Below, piece by piece: positions 31,425-42,343 of a stretch of DNA of 45,709 nt. Position 1 is the first letter of the stretch. Each line of letters opens with the position of its first letter. This DNA is from Geobacillus zalihae NBRC 101842. Its GTDB lineage: Bacteria; Bacillota; Bacilli; Bacillales; Anoxybacillaceae. Location: assembly GCF_001544135.1 (NCBI RefSeq), contig NZ_BCPV01000032.1, forward strand, positions 1 to 45,709, given 5' to 3'. The notes under the pieces were generated by a model. It did no database searches and was not told the origin of the DNA. It saw only the letters and a list, made by a program, of their open reading frames with translations. The position numbers and the translations under genes are program-made.

Positions 31425-33839
31425 CTAAGTTGAGAAACGTTCCCCCGACGGCAAAAGACCCCAAATTTCGGCCGCGTATTCCGCGACGGTCCGGTCGCTG
31501 GCAAAGTAGCCGGAGTGGGCGATGTTGACGGCGCTCATCCGCCACCAGCGCGCCGGATCGCGGTAAGCGTCTTCCACCTGCTCATGCGCTTCGGCGTAGG
31601 CGGCAAAGTCGCGCAGCACAAAATATTCATCATTTTGCGTCAAAAGCGAATCGTAAATCGGTTCAAAGTAATCGCCGGCATCCGGGAAAAAGCCGTTGAC
31701 AAGCTGGTCGGCGACTTGCTTGATCCGCTTGTCGTGATGGTAATACTCGTGCGCCCGGTAGCCGCCGTGCTCATAGTAGTTGAGCACTTCCTCAGCCGTC
31801 AGCCCGAACAAAAACATGTTTTCTTTCCCGACCGCTTCCGCGATTTCGACGTTCGCCCCATCAAGTGTGCCAAGCGTGATCGCCCCGTTCATCATAAACT
31901 TCATGTTGCCCGTCCCGGACGCTTCTTTGCTGGCGGTTGAGATTTGCTCGCTCACATCGGCGGCCGGGATGATCTCTTCGGCGAGCGACACACGGTAGTT
32001 TTCCAAAAAAATGACTTTCAACTGGTCATGGACCCGTTTGTCGTTGTTCACCTTCTCGGCGACCGAATGGATCAGCTTGATAATCCTCTTGGCGTAGTAA
32101 TAGCCTGGCGACGCTTTCGCTCCGAAAATGAACGTGCGCGGATAAATCGAGAAGTGTGAATCCTCTTTCAGCCGATTGTATAAATGCATAATGTGCAAAA
32201 CGTTTAACAACTGCCGTTTATAAGCGTGCAGCCGTTTCACTTGGACATCAAATATCGACGATTCGTCGACAACAATGCCCGTTTTTTCCGAAATGCGCTT
32301 GGCAAGCTTCAGCTTCCGCTGCTGTTTGACCGCAGCCAACGCCTGCTGAAACGCCGGATCGGAAGCATAAGACTTCAGCTCAATCAATGCTTCCGGCTCG
32401 CGGATCCAGCGCGGACCAATCGTTTCCGTAATCAACGCCGACAGCTCAGGGTTGGCTTTCAACAGCCAGCGCCGGTGCGTCACCCCGTTCGTTTTGTTGT
32501 TGAACTTGTGCGGCGCCCATTCGTAAAACAAGCGCATCTCCCGCTGTTTCAAAATCTCCGTATGCAGTTTCGCCACGCCGTTGACGCTATGGCTCGCAAC
32601 GACGGCCAAGTGCGCCATTTTCACCATCCCGTGGGCGACGATGGCCATTTGTTCAATCCGCCCCCAATCGCCGGGATAACGTTCCCACAGCTCGCGGCAA
32701 AACCGTTCGTTGATTTCCTCGACGATCATATAAATGCGCGGCAACAGCGGCTGAAACAGACGAATCGGCCATTTCTCCAACGCTTCCGCCAGCGTCGTAT
32801 GATTCGTGTACGCGATCGTATGGGTCGTAATGTGCCAAGCCTCTTCCCAGCTCATCCCTTCCTCATCGAGCAAAATGCGCATCAACTCCGGAATCGCGAG
32901 CACCGGGTGCGTGTCGTTGATATGAATGGCGACATATTCATGGAGGCGGCGCAAGCTCCCGTGCTGGCGGCGATGGGAGCGAGTGATGCTGCCGAGGCTG
33001 GCGGCGGCGAGAAAATACTGCTGCTTTAACCGGAGCAGTTTGCCTTCATCGTGCGTATCGTCCGGGTACAAAAACTCCGAAATGGCTTCCGTCTCCCGCT
33101 TGTATTGCATCACATCTTTATGAAGCGGGAACGTTTTCGCCGGCTCGGCGCTCCAAAGCCGGAGCGTGTTGACCGTGTTCGTCCCGAAGCCGATGACCGG
33201 CATATCGTACGGCACAGCCATCACGTTTTCGCTGTCGACATGGCGGAACACAAGGCGGCCGTTTTGTTCCGACACCTCGACCCTTCCCCAGAAGCGAACT
33301 TCGACCGCCAGCTCTTCTTTCCGGATTTCCCAAACGTTCCCGTTTCGCAGCCATTGCTCCGGCAGCTCGACTTGATAGCCGTCAACGATTTTTTGGTCAA
33401 ACAGCCCGTGTTTATAGCGAATGCCGTGGCCGTGGCCCGGCAAATTCAATGTGGCGAGCGAGTCAAGAAAACAGGCGGCGAGCCGCCCCAGCCCGCCGTT
33501 GCCAAGCCCGGCGTCCGCTTCGCATTCCTCAATGTCCTCAAGGCGGATGCCGAGCTCGCGAAGCCCCTCTTCGACCATCGGGCGGACGCCGAGGTTTAAC
33601 AAATTGTTGCCGAGCAGGCGACCCAACAAAAACTCAATCGACAAATAATACACTTGCTTCCACCGTTGCGCCCGGTAGCGTTCATTCGTCGTGATCCAAT
33701 GGCGGCTGATATGTTCGCGTACCATATGGCCAAGGACATGATAATGATCGCGCGCCGTCGATTCGGCAAACGGTTTGCCGCACAACGCCTCGACCCGCGT
33801 CACAAACGCCCGTTGAAACGTTTCTTTATCCGCGAACAA
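31425..33839 (-). CDS. glgP: Glycogen phosphorylase GlgP
   Basis: An 804-residue family GT35 enzyme that releases glucose 1-phosphate from glycogen. The pyridoxal-phosphate lysine is in the motif [28 protein letters not shown] near residue 640. [27 protein letters not shown] and [16 protein letters not shown] in the N-terminal half are typical. It overlaps glgA by 14 bp and ends the operon. No clear terminator separates it from the TnpB element; instead a 12-bp tandem duplication (GGAAAGGACGTT twice) lies just past the stop. Confidence 0.95.
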   Translation of the reverse strand: MFADKETFQRAFVTRVEALCGKPFAESTARDHYHVLGHMVREHISRHWITTNERYRAQRWKQVYYLSIEFLLGRLLGNNLLNLGVRPMVEEGLRELGIRLEDIEECEADAGLGNGGLGRLAACFLDSLATLNLPGHGHGIRYKHGLFDQKIVDGYQVELPEQWLRNGNVWEIRKEELAVEVRFWGRVEVSEQNGRLVFRHVDSENVMAVPYDMPVIGFGTNTVNTLRLWSAEPAKTFPLHKDVMQYKRETEAISEFLYPDDTHDEGKLLRLKQQYFLAAASLGSITRSHRRQHGSLRRLHEYVAIHINDTHPVLAIPELMRILLDEEGMSWEEAWHITTHTIAYTNHTTLAEALEKWPIRLFQPLLPRIYMIVEEINERFCRELWERYPGDWGRIEQMAIVAHGMVKMAHLAVVASHSVNGVAKLHTEILKQREMRLFYEWAPHKFNNKTNGVTHRRWLLKANPELSALITETIGPRWIREPEALIELKSYASDPAFQQALAAVKQQRKLKLAKRISEKTGIVVDESSIFDVQVKRLHAYKRQLLNVLHIMHLYNRLKEDSHFSIYPRTFIFGAKASPGYYYAKRIIKLIHSVAEKVNNDKRVHDQLKVIFLENYRVSLAEEIIPAADVSEQISTASKEASGTGNMKFMMNGAITLGTLDGANVEIAEAVGKENMFLFGLTAEEVLNYYEHGGYRAHEYYHHDKRIKQVADQLVNGFFPDAGDYFEPIYDSLLTQNDEYFVLRDFAAYAEAHEQVEDAYRDPARWWRMSAVNIAHSGYFASDRTVAEYAAEIWGLLPSGERFST

Positions 33840-35283
33840 GCGCGTCTTCCCCCTTTTTGTTCAGCTGTTCGTACGCTTTTCGATACTCCCTCGCCGACCG
33901 GCGCCAGCTGTAATCGCCGCGCATCGCCCGCTCCACGAGCCGCTCCCAGACAGATGGCTGGCGGTAGAACGACAGCGCCCGGCGGATCGTGTACAACATG
34001 TCGTGGGCGTTAAAGTTCGTAAAGCTGAACCCGTTCCCTTCTCCTGTGAATTCATTGTACGATTGCACCGTATCGTTCAGCCCGCCCGTTTCCCGAACGA
34101 TCGGAATCGTCCCGTACCGAAGCGCGATCATTTGGCTCAGCCCGCACGGTTCAAACAATGACGGCATTAAAAACAAGTCCGCGCCCGCATAAATTTGATG
34201 GGCGAGCGGTTCGTGAAAGCCGATGTACACCCCGACTTTGTCCGGATAGGCCGCCGCCATTTGCGAGAAAAACTGTTCAAACCGCCAATCCCCCGTTCCA
34301 AGCACAACAAGCTGCATCTCTTCCTGCATCAGATCATGGAAGACGCACGTGACTAAATCGAGTCCTTTTTGCGCCGTCATTCGCGTCACCATCGCGACAA
34401 CGGGCGCATCATCCCGCTCTGGCAGACCAAACCGCCGCTGCAGGGCGCGCTTGTTGAATTTTTTTCTTTCCCGCGTATGTACGCTATAGGTCGCCGCCCA
34501 AAACGGATCGGTTTCCGGGTTGTAAAACTCGTCGTCAATGCCATTTAAAATGCCAAGCAAATCATCCCGCCGCGCCCGCAACAGCCCGTCAAGCCGCTCG
34601 CCGTAATAAGCGGTTTGAATCTCTTCTTTGTACGTCGGGCTGACCGTCGTAATCAAATCGGAGGCGACAAGCGCCCCTTTCATAAAGCTGACGCTTCCGT
34701 AAAACTCGAGATGGTCGACGGTGAAATACCGTCCGTCCAAATTCAACAAATCCTCTAAAATCCCGCGCGGAAACAGCCCTTGAAACTGCAAGTTGTGAAT
34801 CGTAAAGATCGTGCAGATATCCGCATAAAACGGATCATGACGGTATTGCTCGCGCAAGAAAAACGGAATCATGCCGGTGTGCCAGTCATGGCAATGAATG
34901 ATGTCGGGCTGAAACGAAATCGCCGGAAGCGCGTCCAGCACCGCCCGGCAAAAATAAGCGAACCGCTCGCCGTCGTCATCATGGCCGTACAGCTGCGGCC
35001 GTTTGAAATAGTATTCGTTGTCGATCAAGTAATAGACGACCCCGTCATGCTCGAGCTCCTCAACGCCGCAATACTGGCGGCGCCACCCGACTGGCACGAC
35101 GAACTCCGCCACTTTGTCCATTCGTTCTTTCCACTTTGAAGCGATTGTTTCATACTTGGGCAACATGACGCGGACATCGACGCCAAGCCGGCGCAGCTCT
35201 TTCGGCAGCGCGCCGGCGACGTCGGCCAATCCCCCTGATTTGGCAAACGGGGCGCATTCTGATACGGCAAACAGCACGTTCAT
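33826..35283 (-). CDS. glgA: Glycogen synthase GlgA (ADP-glucose)
   Basis: A 485-residue GT5 synthase. The ADP-glucose site KSGGLADV is at residues 15-22 (lysine 15), with the C-terminal motif [38 protein letters not shown] lies upstream and the ATG overlaps the end of glgD. It extends alpha-1,4-glucan from the ADP-glucose made by GlgC/GlgD. Confidence 0.95.
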   Translation of the reverse strand: MNVLFAVSECAPFAKSGGLADVAGALPKELRRLGVDVRVMLPKYETIASKWKERMDKVAEFVVPVGWRRQYCGVEELEHDGVVYYLIDNEYYFKRPQLYGHDDDGERFAYFCRAVLDALPAISFQPDIIHCHDWHTGMIPFFLREQYRHDPFYADICTIFTIHNLQFQGLFPRGILEDLLNLDGRYFTVDHLEFYGSVSFMKGALVASDLITTVSPTYKEEIQTAYYGERLDGLLRARRDDLLGILNGIDDEFYNPETDPFWAATYSVHTRERKKFNKRALQRRFGLPERDDAPVVAMVTRMTAQKGLDLVTCVFHDLMQEEMQLVVLGTGDWRFEQFFSQMAAAYPDKVGVYIGFHEPLAHQIYAGADLFLMPSLFEPCGLSQMIALRYGTIPIVRETGGLNDTVQSYNEFTGEGNGFSFTNFNAHDMLYTIRRALSFYRQPSVWERLVERAMRGDYSWRRSAREYRKAYEQLNKKGEDALVRG

Positions 35284-36314
35284 CGGCTGACGACCTCCCC
35301 TTGCACCGTTCCTTTGCGGACGACAAACGGTTGATCAGCCGTTCCTTTCAACACCACGCCCGGTTCGACCTTGGCGTCTTTATCGATAATGACGCCATCG
35401 AGGACGCAGCCGTCGCCGATTTGGCATTTTTGCATCACGATGCTGTTCTTCACAACGGCTCCTTTGCCGATTTTCACGGAACGAAACAGGACGCTGTTTT
35501 CCACCGTTCCTTCAATGACGCAGCCGTTGGCGATCATCGAGCGCTTCACATTCCCTTCCCGGCGGTATTTCGTCGGCGGCTCGTCTTTCACTTTCGTATA
35601 AATCGGCCGCGATGGAAGAAAAAGCTGCTCCCAAGCGCTTCGGTCAAGCAGCTCCATGCTTGCCTGAAAATAGCGGGCGAGCGAATCGATGACGGCCGCA
35701 TACCCGCTGTATTCATAGTCGCAAATGGACAGCGAATGGCGGTCGTCATGAATGACATCGACGATGCTCCGATAGCCGTGGTCTTTGTAGCCGGCGATCA
35801 AATCAAGCAGAAGAGACGTCTCCAACACGTACATCTCCAGCGGCTCGCCGCGATGGCAAATTCGCGTCACATCGCAGCCGCGTTCGATATGGCGCTCGAG
35901 GACGGCGTCAAAGTCGATGTTGCACACCGTGTAGCTATTGACGATGACCGCATACTTTTGCCGGCTCCGCAAAAAATAGTCGATATGCTGCTCAAAATGG
36001 GCAAACGCCCCGACCCGGCGCTCACCGGAAAACAACAAGTCCGGCGATGGGAAGAAAAACAATCCGTCCCGCTTTCGGTTTAAATCCCAATTCTTCCCTG
36101 ATCCTAAATGGTCCATCAGCGACCGATATTGGTATTTCGGAAAAATCGCGACGCTTTCAATGCCGGAGTTGACCATGCTTGAAAGCACGAAATCAATGAG
36201 CCGATACCGCCCGGCAAACGGCACCGCTGCGATGGAACGCCTCTCGACAAGCGGCGCCATTGCCTCCATATACGTGGTCGCGTCGATGACGCCCAACATC
36301 ATGTTGTTGTTCAT
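35280..36314 (-). CDS. glgD: GlgD, regulatory/non-catalytic ADP-glucose subunit
   Basis: A 344-residue nucleotidyltransferase-like protein that pairs with GlgC. The Rossmann-like start is kept ([43 protein letters not shown]), but the glycine-rich [10 protein letters not shown] loop of GlgC is replaced, consistent with loss or change of catalysis. The C-terminus is a left-handed beta-helix ([30 protein letters not shown]). It overlaps glgC and glgA by 4 bp each. Confidence 0.93.
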   Translation of the reverse strand: MNNNMMLGVIDATTYMEAMAPLVERRSIAAVPFAGRYRLIDFVLSSMVNSGIESVAIFPKYQYRSLMDHLGSGKNWDLNRKRDGLFFFPSPDLLFSGERRVGAFAHFEQHIDYFLRSRQKYAVIVNSYTVCNIDFDAVLERHIERGCDVTRICHRGEPLEMYVLETSLLLDLIAGYKDHGYRSIVDVIHDDRHSLSICDYEYSGYAAVIDSLARYFQASMELLDRSAWEQLFLPSRPIYTKVKDEPPTKYRREGNVKRSMIANGCVIEGTVENSVLFRSVKIGKGAVVKNSIVMQKCQIGDGCVLDGVIIDKDAKVEPGVVLKGTADQPFVVRKGTVQGEVVSR

Positions 36315-37480
36315 TGTGCTCCATCCTTCCTTGCGGTGTCCTTATTCCGTTGCTTGATCCACTCGGTCGTTACGAGCACGACGTCATCATCAGCATCGCC
36401 CGGGCTCACAGTCGAATGCGGCGGGATGACGATCTCCGGAGTGACGATCGCTCGCTCGACATACGCTCCTTCACCAACTGTTGCCCCTGGCATAATGACG
36501 GATTCTTTCACAACCGCTCCCTTGCCGATGCGGGCGCCTTGAAACAGCACTGAGCGCCCCACCGTTCCTTCCACGACGCATCCCTCATTGATGAGAGAAT
36601 CGCTCACTTCCGCCTCGGGAGCGATGTATTGCGGCGGCTGGTTCGGGTTGACCGAATAAATGCGCCACGAGCGGTCAAACAAGTCAAGTTCATTGTGTTC
36701 ATCGAGCAAATCCATGTTGGCTTCCCACAAGCTTTTGATGGTGCCGACATCTTTCCAATAGCCTTTGAACGGATAGGCCACGAGCCGCTTGTTCTCCCGA
36801 AGCAGCCGCGGAATCACATCTTTGCCGAAGTCGTGCGACGAATGCGGGTCGGCGTTGTCGATTTGCAAATACTCCCTCAATAACGGCCAATTGAAAATGT
36901 AAATGCCCATCGACGCCAAATTGCTCTTTGGCTCCGCCGGTTTTTCGGCAAACTCGACAATTTGCATCTCGTCATTCGTATTCATAATGCCAAACCGGCT
37001 CGCCTCTTCCCACGGCACTTCAATAACGGAAATCGTTGCATCCGCCTGTTTGGCGATATGGTAGTCGAGCATCTGCTGGTAATCCATCTTGTAAATATGA
37101 TCGCCAGACAGCACGAGAACGTAATCCGGGTCGTATTGTTCAATATAATTCATATTTTGATAAAGGGCGTTCGCTGTGCCTTCGTACCATTTGACGCCGG
37201 AAGAGGCGGAGTAAGGGGGAAGGACGGTGACGCCCCCGTTTCTTCGATCTAAATCCCATGCGCTTCCGATGCCGATGTACGAGTGCAAAAGAAGCGGCTG
37301 ATATTGGGTCAACACCCCGACTGTGTCAATGCCCGAGTTCGTGCAATTGCTCAACGTAAAATCAATGATCCGGTACTTCCCCCCAAACGGCACGGCTGGT
37401 TTCGCGATGTTTGTCGTCAGCGAGCGAAGCCGGCTTCCTTGCCCGCCGGCCAATAACATCGCGATGCACGTCTTCTTCAT
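36311..37480 (-). CDS. glgC: Glucose-1-phosphate adenylyltransferase GlgC
   Basis: A 389-residue enzyme making ADP-glucose, the committed step of glycogen synthesis. The catalytic loop [14 protein letters not shown] is at residues 8-21, the [16 protein letters not shown] substrate region follows, and [16 protein letters not shown] carries the metal-binding aspartate. The C-terminal beta-helix serves assembly and regulation. ATG 37480 follows GGGAGAG. Its first 119 bp overlap the end of glgB in another frame. Confidence 0.95.
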   Translation of the reverse strand: MKKTCIAMLLAGGQGSRLRSLTTNIAKPAVPFGGKYRIIDFTLSNCTNSGIDTVGVLTQYQPLLLHSYIGIGSAWDLDRRNGGVTVLPPYSASSGVKWYEGTANALYQNMNYIEQYDPDYVLVLSGDHIYKMDYQQMLDYHIAKQADATISVIEVPWEEASRFGIMNTNDEMQIVEFAEKPAEPKSNLASMGIYIFNWPLLREYLQIDNADPHSSHDFGKDVIPRLLRENKRLVAYPFKGYWKDVGTIKSLWEANMDLLDEHNELDLFDRSWRIYSVNPNQPPQYIAPEAEVSDSLINEGCVVEGTVGRSVLFQGARIGKGAVVKESVIMPGATVGEGAYVERAIVTPEIVIPPHSTVSPGDADDDVVLVTTEWIKQRNKDTARKDGAQ

Positions 37481-39362
37481 TCTGCTTTCTCTCCCCTCGT
37501 TTTTGCACTGGCCGCAAAATGGAAATGCCAAACGGCGGAATCGTCATGCGCACATGGTACGGTTTTCCATGAAACGGCTCATGGAAAGCGGGAAGCCGCT
37601 TCCCGTTGACATGTCCCGAACCGCCAAACTCCGCTGCATCGCTGTTCAGCACTTCGCGGTACGGCGCCAAAAGCGGCACGCCGACTTTGTAATCGTCATA
37701 CGCCTGATTTGTGAAATTACAAACAATGACCAGCACATCACCTTCTTTTTTCCCCCGGCGGACGAACGAGAAAATGCTTTGCTCGGCATTATGAACGTCA
37801 ATCCATTCAAACCCCTGCGGGTCGTGGTCGAGCTCGTAAAACGGCTTATACCGCTTGTAGCAGGCGATCAATTGCTTGACATACTCATCCATCTTCCGGT
37901 GCAAGTCAAAATCAAACAGCACCCAGTCGAGCTCTCCCTCAAACTTCCATTCGTCAAACTGGGCGAATTCGTTGCCCATAAACAACAACTTTTTCCCGGG
38001 GTGGGCCATCATGTAGCCGTACAACAGCCGCAGCTGGGCGAACTTCTCCTCGTACGACCCCGGCATTTTGTTGAGCAGCGACTTTTTGCCATGCACAACT
38101 TCATCATGGGAAAACGGCAAAATGAAATTTTCTGAATACGCATAAAGGAGGGAAAAGGTGACTTGATTGTGTGCATGCTTCCGCTCATGCGGCGGCGTTT
38201 CCATATACTTCAGCATGTCGTTCATCCAGCCCATGTTCCACTTGTAGTTAAACCCAAGGCCGCCATCGTACGTCGGCGCCGTCACCCGCGGCCAGTCGGT
38301 CGAATCTTCAGCGATCATCAAGACGTTCGGGTCATAGGCAAACACCGCCTCATTCAACTGGCGCAAAAACTCGACCGCATACGGATTTTCATAGAGCCGG
38401 TCGTTGTTCGGCCAATAAAGCATATTGGCGACCGCATCGACGCGAAACCCGTCCACATGGTAATACTCCAGCCAAAACAACGCATTGGAGATCAGAAAGC
38501 TGCGCACTTCCGGCTTGCCCAAGTCAAAATTCGCCGTCCCCCAGACGTAATTTTCTCGGTCTTTTTCATTCGCGTATTCATACGTCGGTGCGCCGTCAAA
38601 CATGTACAGCCCGTGGGCGTCCTTGCAAAAATGCCCCGGCACCCAGTCGATGATGACGCCAAGCCCCGCTTGATGGCAGCGGTCGACGAAATACATGAAA
38701 TCGTGCGGCGCACCGTAGCGGCTTGTCACCGAATAATAGCCGGTCCCTTGATATCCCCACGAACGATCGAGCGGATGCTCGACAAGCGGAAGCAGCTCAA
38801 TGTGCGTAAATCCGCGCTCCAGCACGTACGGAATGAGTTCGTCGGCCATCTCACGGTACGTATAAAAGCGGCCGTCCGGTTTCTTTTTCCACGAACCGAA
38901 ATGAAGTTCATAAATGACCATCGGTTGGTCATAAATCCGCTTTCGCCGTTTCTTCCGCTGCCAAGATGAATCATTCCACTCGTATCCTTTCAAATCGTAG
39001 ACAATCGAGGCGGTATGAGGGCGCAATTCGGAGTAAAAGGCGTACGGGTCGGCTTTCAACAGAACACGGCCATCCGGTGTGATGATCTCATATTTATAGA
39101 GATGCCCTTCCAAGTTTTCTGGAACAACGATCGTCCATACCCCTTCGTCGTTCACCTTCGTCAGGGGGGAATTCGCCCCATTCCAATCGTTGAAACTGCC
39201 GACAAGACGGACTTCCCGCGCACGGGGCGCCCACACGCAAAAGCGAGTGCCGACCGCTCCGCCGCCGCGGATGACATGAGCGCCGAACAGCTCATAACTT
39301 TGATACAAACGGCCTTCATGAAACAAATACACTTCTAAATCTGTCGGATTCGCCGCAATCAA
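37362..39362 (-). CDS. glgB: 1,4-alpha-Glucan branching enzyme GlgB
   Basis: A GH13 enzyme of about 666 residues that makes alpha-1,6 branches. Order: CBM48 domain ([20 protein letters not shown]), catalytic barrel with the nucleophile in [11 protein letters not shown], the acid in [10 protein letters not shown], and [17 protein letters not shown], then the C-terminal beta-domain. The tail ([19 protein letters not shown]... to WGEVPDH) runs over the glgC start. No good ATG exists; TTG 39362 ([13 protein letters not shown]) fits the known G. stearothermophilus N-terminus, with AAAGG 12 bases upstream. ATG 39374 and GTG 39404 are alternatives. It is the first gene of the operon. Confidence 0.9.
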   Translation of the reverse strand: MIAANPTDLEVYLFHEGRLYQSYELFGAHVIRGGGAVGTRFCVWAPRAREVRLVGSFNDWNGANSPLTKVNDEGVWTIVVPENLEGHLYKYEIITPDGRVLLKADPYAFYSELRPHTASIVYDLKGYEWNDSSWQRKKRRKRIYDQPMVIYELHFGSWKKKPDGRFYTYREMADELIPYVLERGFTHIELLPLVEHPLDRSWGYQGTGYYSVTSRYGAPHDFMYFVDRCHQAGLGVIIDWVPGHFCKDAHGLYMFDGAPTYEYANEKDRENYVWGTANFDLGKPEVRSFLISNALFWLEYYHVDGFRVDAVANMLYWPNNDRLYENPYAVEFLRQLNEAVFAYDPNVLMIAEDSTDWPRVTAPTYDGGLGFNYKWNMGWMNDMLKYMETPPHERKHAHNQVTFSLLYAYSENFILPFSHDEVVHGKKSLLNKMPGSYEEKFAQLRLLYGYMMAHPGKKLLFMGNEFAQFDEWKFEGELDWVLFDFDLHRKMDEYVKQLIACYKRYKPFYELDHDPQGFEWIDVHNAEQSIFSFVRRGKKEGDVLVIVCNFTNQAYDDYKVGVPLLAPYREVLNSDAAEFGGSGHVNGKRLPAFHEPFHGKPYHVRMTIPPFGISILRPVQKRGERKQNEEDVHRDVIGRRARKPASLADDKHRETSRAVWGEVPDH

Positions 39363-39453
39363 GCTGGATCGCATCCTTTCCGAAGCAAAATGATGGCCAT
39401 ACACAACATTGATTCCTATTCGCCAGTAGCAGGGTTCATTCCTTGAATGCTTC

Positions 39454-39469
39454 GTCTATATTTTTAGAC
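39454..39469 (-). promoter_or_regulatory. Dyad upstream of the glg operon
   Basis: GTCTA-TATTTT-TAGAC is a perfect 5-bp dyad in AT-rich DNA about 95 bp upstream of the glgB start. It may be an operator or part of the operon promoter; no clear -35/-10 pair was found. Confidence 0.35.
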
Positions 39470-39509
39470 AAATTCCAACAACCGCTGTTTCTGGATGTCG
39501 AAATTTCAT

Positions 39510-39564
39510 TTGCACACAGGCGGATTTTTATATTATAATATATATAAGTTGATAATTATTATAA
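39510..39564 (+). promoter_or_regulatory. Promoter and PerR/Fur-like box of the CDF gene
   Basis: TTGCAC (39510-39515), 18-bp spacer, TATAAT (39534-39539). Next to it lies TGATAATTATTATAA (39550-39564), 14 of 15 positions of both the PerR box TTATAATNATTATAA and, apart from one base, the Fur core TGATAATNATTATCA. It would cover the transcription start. Confidence 0.7.
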
Positions 39565-39580
39565 ATAACGGAGGTGCATT

Positions 39581-40531
39581 ATGGCTCCAACACTGTACGA
39601 TTTTCATCATCTCCCGCACGTCAAAACGCAAAATGAATCGAAAAAAGCGCTCTGGGTGACGCTTTTGTTGACCATGTTTTTCACCGCCGTCGAAATCATT
39701 GGCGGACTGATTTCCAACTCACTCGCCCTCTTGTCCGATTCGGCCCATATGGCATCCGATGTATTGGCGCTTGGCTTAAGCATGGTCGCCCTCTACATGG
39801 CGACGCGCCCGCCGAACCGTCGGTTTACGTTCGGCTTTTTGCGGTTTGAAATCATCACATCGTTTTTGAACGGGCTGACGTTGGCCGTCATTGCGCTGTG
39901 GATTTTATGGGAAGGCATTCAGCGTTTTCTCCATCCTGAACCGATCCACTTTCGCCTCATGCTCGGGATCGCAGCGATCGGCCTCGTCGTCAACTTGACG
40001 TTGACCATCGTCTTAAGCCGGAGCACGAAAGAGGAAGACAATTTGAACGTTCAGAGCGCCCTTTGGCATTTCATCGGCGACTTGATTAGCTCGATCGGCG
40101 TCATCGTTTCCGCGCTGCTCATTTACTTCACCGGCTGGACGGTGTTCGACCCGATCATCAGCTTAGTGATCGCCGCCATCATTTTCACAGGCGGGGCGAA
40201 AATTATGCGCGAATCGTATCTCATCTTAATGGAAGCCGTGCCAGATGGGTTCGACCTCGAACAAATCCGCGCCGATATTCGAAAGATCGAAGGGGTCGAA
40301 GACGTGCACGACATGCACTTATGGGCCATCTCAACCGACCATTACTCGCTGTCGGCTCATGTGTTTGTCAACGAACGCATCCAGCCGCTATGCGTCATCT
40401 TGGCGGTGAATGAAATGTTGAAGGAAAAATACGGAATCGAGCACGCCACCATCCAGGTGGAGCACGCCATGCTCCATGACCATGGCCGCTATGGCCGGGC
40501 GTTTTTGGAGAAAAAAGCTTCCCATGAATAG
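39581..40531 (+). CDS. czcD: Cation diffusion facilitator, CzcD type
   Basis: A 316-residue CDF exporter with six membrane segments and a C-terminal cytoplasmic metal-binding domain (DLEQIRADIRKIEGVEDVHDMHLWAIS). The transport sites are H-x3-D in TM2 (DSAHMASDVLAL) and H-x3-D in TM5 (LWHFIGDLISS), the zinc-type arrangement; iron-type FieF has Asp in TM2. It exchanges metal for protons to lower cytosolic Zn/Cd/Co. GGAGG precedes the ATG. The overlapping PerR/Fur-like box is unusual for a zinc exporter. Confidence 0.9.
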   Translation: MAPTLYDFHHLPHVKTQNESKKALWVTLLLTMFFTAVEIIGGLISNSLALLSDSAHMASDVLALGLSMVALYMATRPPNRRFTFGFLRFEIITSFLNGLTLAVIALWILWEGIQRFLHPEPIHFRLMLGIAAIGLVVNLTLTIVLSRSTKEEDNLNVQSALWHFIGDLISSIGVIVSALLIYFTGWTVFDPIISLVIAAIIFTGGAKIMRESYLILMEAVPDGFDLEQIRADIRKIEGVEDVHDMHLWAISTDHYSLSAHVFVNERIQPLCVILAVNEMLKEKYGIEHATIQVEHAMLHDHGRYGRAFLEKKASHE

Positions 40532-40534
40532 GAA

Positions 40535-40572
40535 ATGCCGCCTCTGCTTTGAATGGCATGGGCGGCTTTTTC
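40535..40572 (+). terminator. Terminator of czcD
   Basis: GCCGCC (40537-40542) pairs with GGCGGC (40561-40566), followed by TTTTTC. Confidence 0.65.
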
Positions 40573-40661
40573 GTTTGTCCATTTTCCCTTTCAAACAAAA
40601 AGGAATCAATACGATCCGCGGCGAACATATAGAGTCATCATGCCGAAGGAAGGGATGCCTC

Positions 40662-41288
40662 ATGGGAATCGGAACGATCTTCGCGTTTTTAGGCGTCGCC
40701 GTTTTGCTTACGTTAGCGCCAGGGCCAGACATTTTGTTCGTCATCGCCCAAAGCCTGTCCCAAGGCAAACAGGCGGGCATCGCCACCGCGCTCGGGCTGT
40801 GCACCGGCCTGCTTGTCCACATCAGCGCAGCCACGCTTGGCGTCTCGGCTGTCATTTACCAATCCGCCTTGGCGTTTGCCATCGTCAAGTACGCCGGTGC
40901 CGCGTATTTGCTGTACTTGGCATGGCAGGCGTTCCGCGAAAAAGACAGCAGTCTCGCCTTTGGGCGGCAGAAGCCAATGGCATACGCCTCGCTGTACAAA
41001 AAAGGCATTGTCATGAACGTGCTCAACCCGAAAGTGTCGCTCTTCTTTTTGGCGCTCCTGCCGCAGTTCGTTGATCCGTCAGCGGGCCGCGTGCCGCAAC
41101 AGATGTTGCTTCTTGGCGCCGTCTTTCTCGCTCAAGCGCTCGCCGTCTTCACCTTGGTGAGCATCGGCGCGGAAAAACTGCGCCATTGGCTCTTGGCCAA
41201 CACCACCATCACGAAGCGAATCCATTGGCTCAAAGGCGCCATCTTCGCCCTAATCGGCATTCAAATCGCCTTCAGCGAGCGTTCGTAG
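40662..41288 (+). CDS. LysE/RhtB-family amino-acid exporter
   Basis: The 208-residue protein has six hydrophobic segments and the family signature LTLAPGPDILFVIAQSLSQGKQAGIATALG near the N-terminus. The central KKGIVMNVLNPKVSLFFLALLPQFV is also typical. It probably exports an amino acid or derivative; the substrate is not evident. ATG 40662 follows GAAGGAAGGG; the longer frame crosses the czcD terminator. Confidence 0.88.
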   Translation: MGIGTIFAFLGVAVLLTLAPGPDILFVIAQSLSQGKQAGIATALGLCTGLLVHISAATLGVSAVIYQSALAFAIVKYAGAAYLLYLAWQAFREKDSSLAFGRQKPMAYASLYKKGIVMNVLNPKVSLFFLALLPQFVDPSAGRVPQQMLLLGAVFLAQALAVFTLVSIGAEKLRHWLLANTTITKRIHWLKGAIFALIGIQIAFSERS

Positions 41289-41300
41289 CGGTGCGCGGCC

Positions 41301-41320
41301 AGGAGCGGCCGCTCCTTTCT
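41301..41320. terminator. Palindromic terminator after the LysE gene
   Basis: AGGAGCGG/CCGCTCCT is a perfect 16-bp palindrome followed by TTTCT. Confidence 0.5.
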
Positions 41321-41491
41321 GCGAGCAGCCCCCAACACCTCTTTTACTCAAAAAAGCGCCGCGCCTCCTAGAAGACCGGTGAAAAACAACGGATTCGCTC
41401 GATTTGCGAGAAGTCGAAAGGGATAAAGTTATGGTGTTGCAAGGTTTTTCAATTTGAGAAACGCTGTTGGGGAGCAACATTTCCCCTTAAA
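41321..41491. other. Gap with no gene seen
   Basis: AT-richer spacer of about 170 bp between the LysE terminator and the small minus-strand gene. No gene, RNA or repeat is supported. Confidence 0.35.
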
Positions 41492-41683
41492 TCACAAGCC
41501 TTCTAGGAGAAGCAACGGCAGAAACAACAGCACATCGGGACCAAATGACAAAAGATTGGGCATTTCAACCAAAACCAACATGGCGGCCTTTCTCTCGCAG
41601 GCCGCCATCCGTTTGTATTGTTCCCGCTGCGGCTTCATGAGCCTGACGCCAAGCGGCAACAACCTCATTCCCTTGTCTCTCAC
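41492..41683 (-). CDS. Small protein with hydrophobic tail, unknown
   Basis: A GTG at 41683 stands seven bases after a strong AAGGAGGGAGAAC site and opens a 63-codon frame (MRDKGMRLLPLGVRLMKPQ...). The product is basic at the N-terminus (KPQREQYKRMAACERKAAML) and ends in a hydrophobic, proline-containing segment (LLSFGPDVLLFLPLLLLEGL) that could be a tail anchor. I recognise no family. The ribosome site is the main support; the longer frame from 41779 has none. Confidence 0.5.
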   Translation of the reverse strand: MRDKGMRLLPLGVRLMKPQREQYKRMAACERKAAMLVLVEMPNLLSFGPDVLLFLPLLLLEGL

Positions 41684-41788
41684 GTTCTCCCTCCTTGTCA
41701 CGCCGACCGCCGCACCGAAGCGCAAACCGGCGCAATAGAAAGGAAGGAAATGCTCATCGAGCGATCTCCCCGCACTCATCCGCCGAAC

Positions 41789-42343
41789 CTACTTGACAAA
41801 GCGAGCCATCAAAATCAAATCCCAATACATCCCGTCATCGATTTTTGCAGCTTTTTTCTTCACGCCTTCTTCCACAAATCCAAACTTTTGATACAATCGA
41901 ATCGCGTTCGTGTTGTCAGCGACGACTTCGAGGCAAACTTTTTCAATCAAAGGATTTTCTTTTGCCCAATCAAGGAGCGCTGCAAGCAACGCCGTGCCGA
42001 TCCCCTGGCCTCGAAAGCCGTTTTTCACGCTCATGCCGAAAGACCCTTGGTGCTTGGTTCGCCGCTTATTTCCATTATGAAAATCTAAAAACCCGATCAT
42101 CTCTCCGTCATGCTCGGCCAACAGCGCCAACTTTCCAGGATCGTCCGCCATTTTTTGCAGCCATTGGCGTTGTTGCTCTTCTGTGACCGTCACTTCCGCT
42201 TCCGTCGTAAGCAAGTAAAGCGCTTCCGCGGTCACGGCCTTGACAAACGCAACGATCCGCTCGGCATCCTCGGGCCATGCCGTCCGTATAACAATCGGTT
42301 GGCCGCTTGCCGTCACCAACCGCCTTGGCTGGATGTTTCCCAT
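41789..42343 (-). CDS. GNAT-family N-acetyltransferase
   Basis: A 184-residue GNAT enzyme. The acetyl-CoA loop is KNGFRGQGIGTALLAALLDWA (Q/R-x-x-G-x-G/A), preceded by the strand HQGSFGMSV, and followed by CLEVVADNTNAIRLYQKFGFVEEG, typical of the RimI/YhhY-like group. The substrate is unknown. ATG 42343 has AAGGAGG six bases upstream; an ATG two codons earlier overlaps it. Confidence 0.88.
   Translation of the reverse strand: MGNIQPRRLVTASGQPIVIRTAWPEDAERIVAFVKAVTAEALYLLTTEAEVTVTEEQQRQWLQKMADDPGKLALLAEHDGEMIGFLDFHNGNKRRTKHQGSFGMSVKNGFRGQGIGTALLAALLDWAKENPLIEKVCLEVVADNTNAIRLYQKFGFVEEGVKKKAAKIDDGMYWDLILMARFVK

Noticed and set aside
32226-33029. 267-codon plus-strand frame
   Set aside because: Shadow of glgP on the opposite strand, with no ribosome site.
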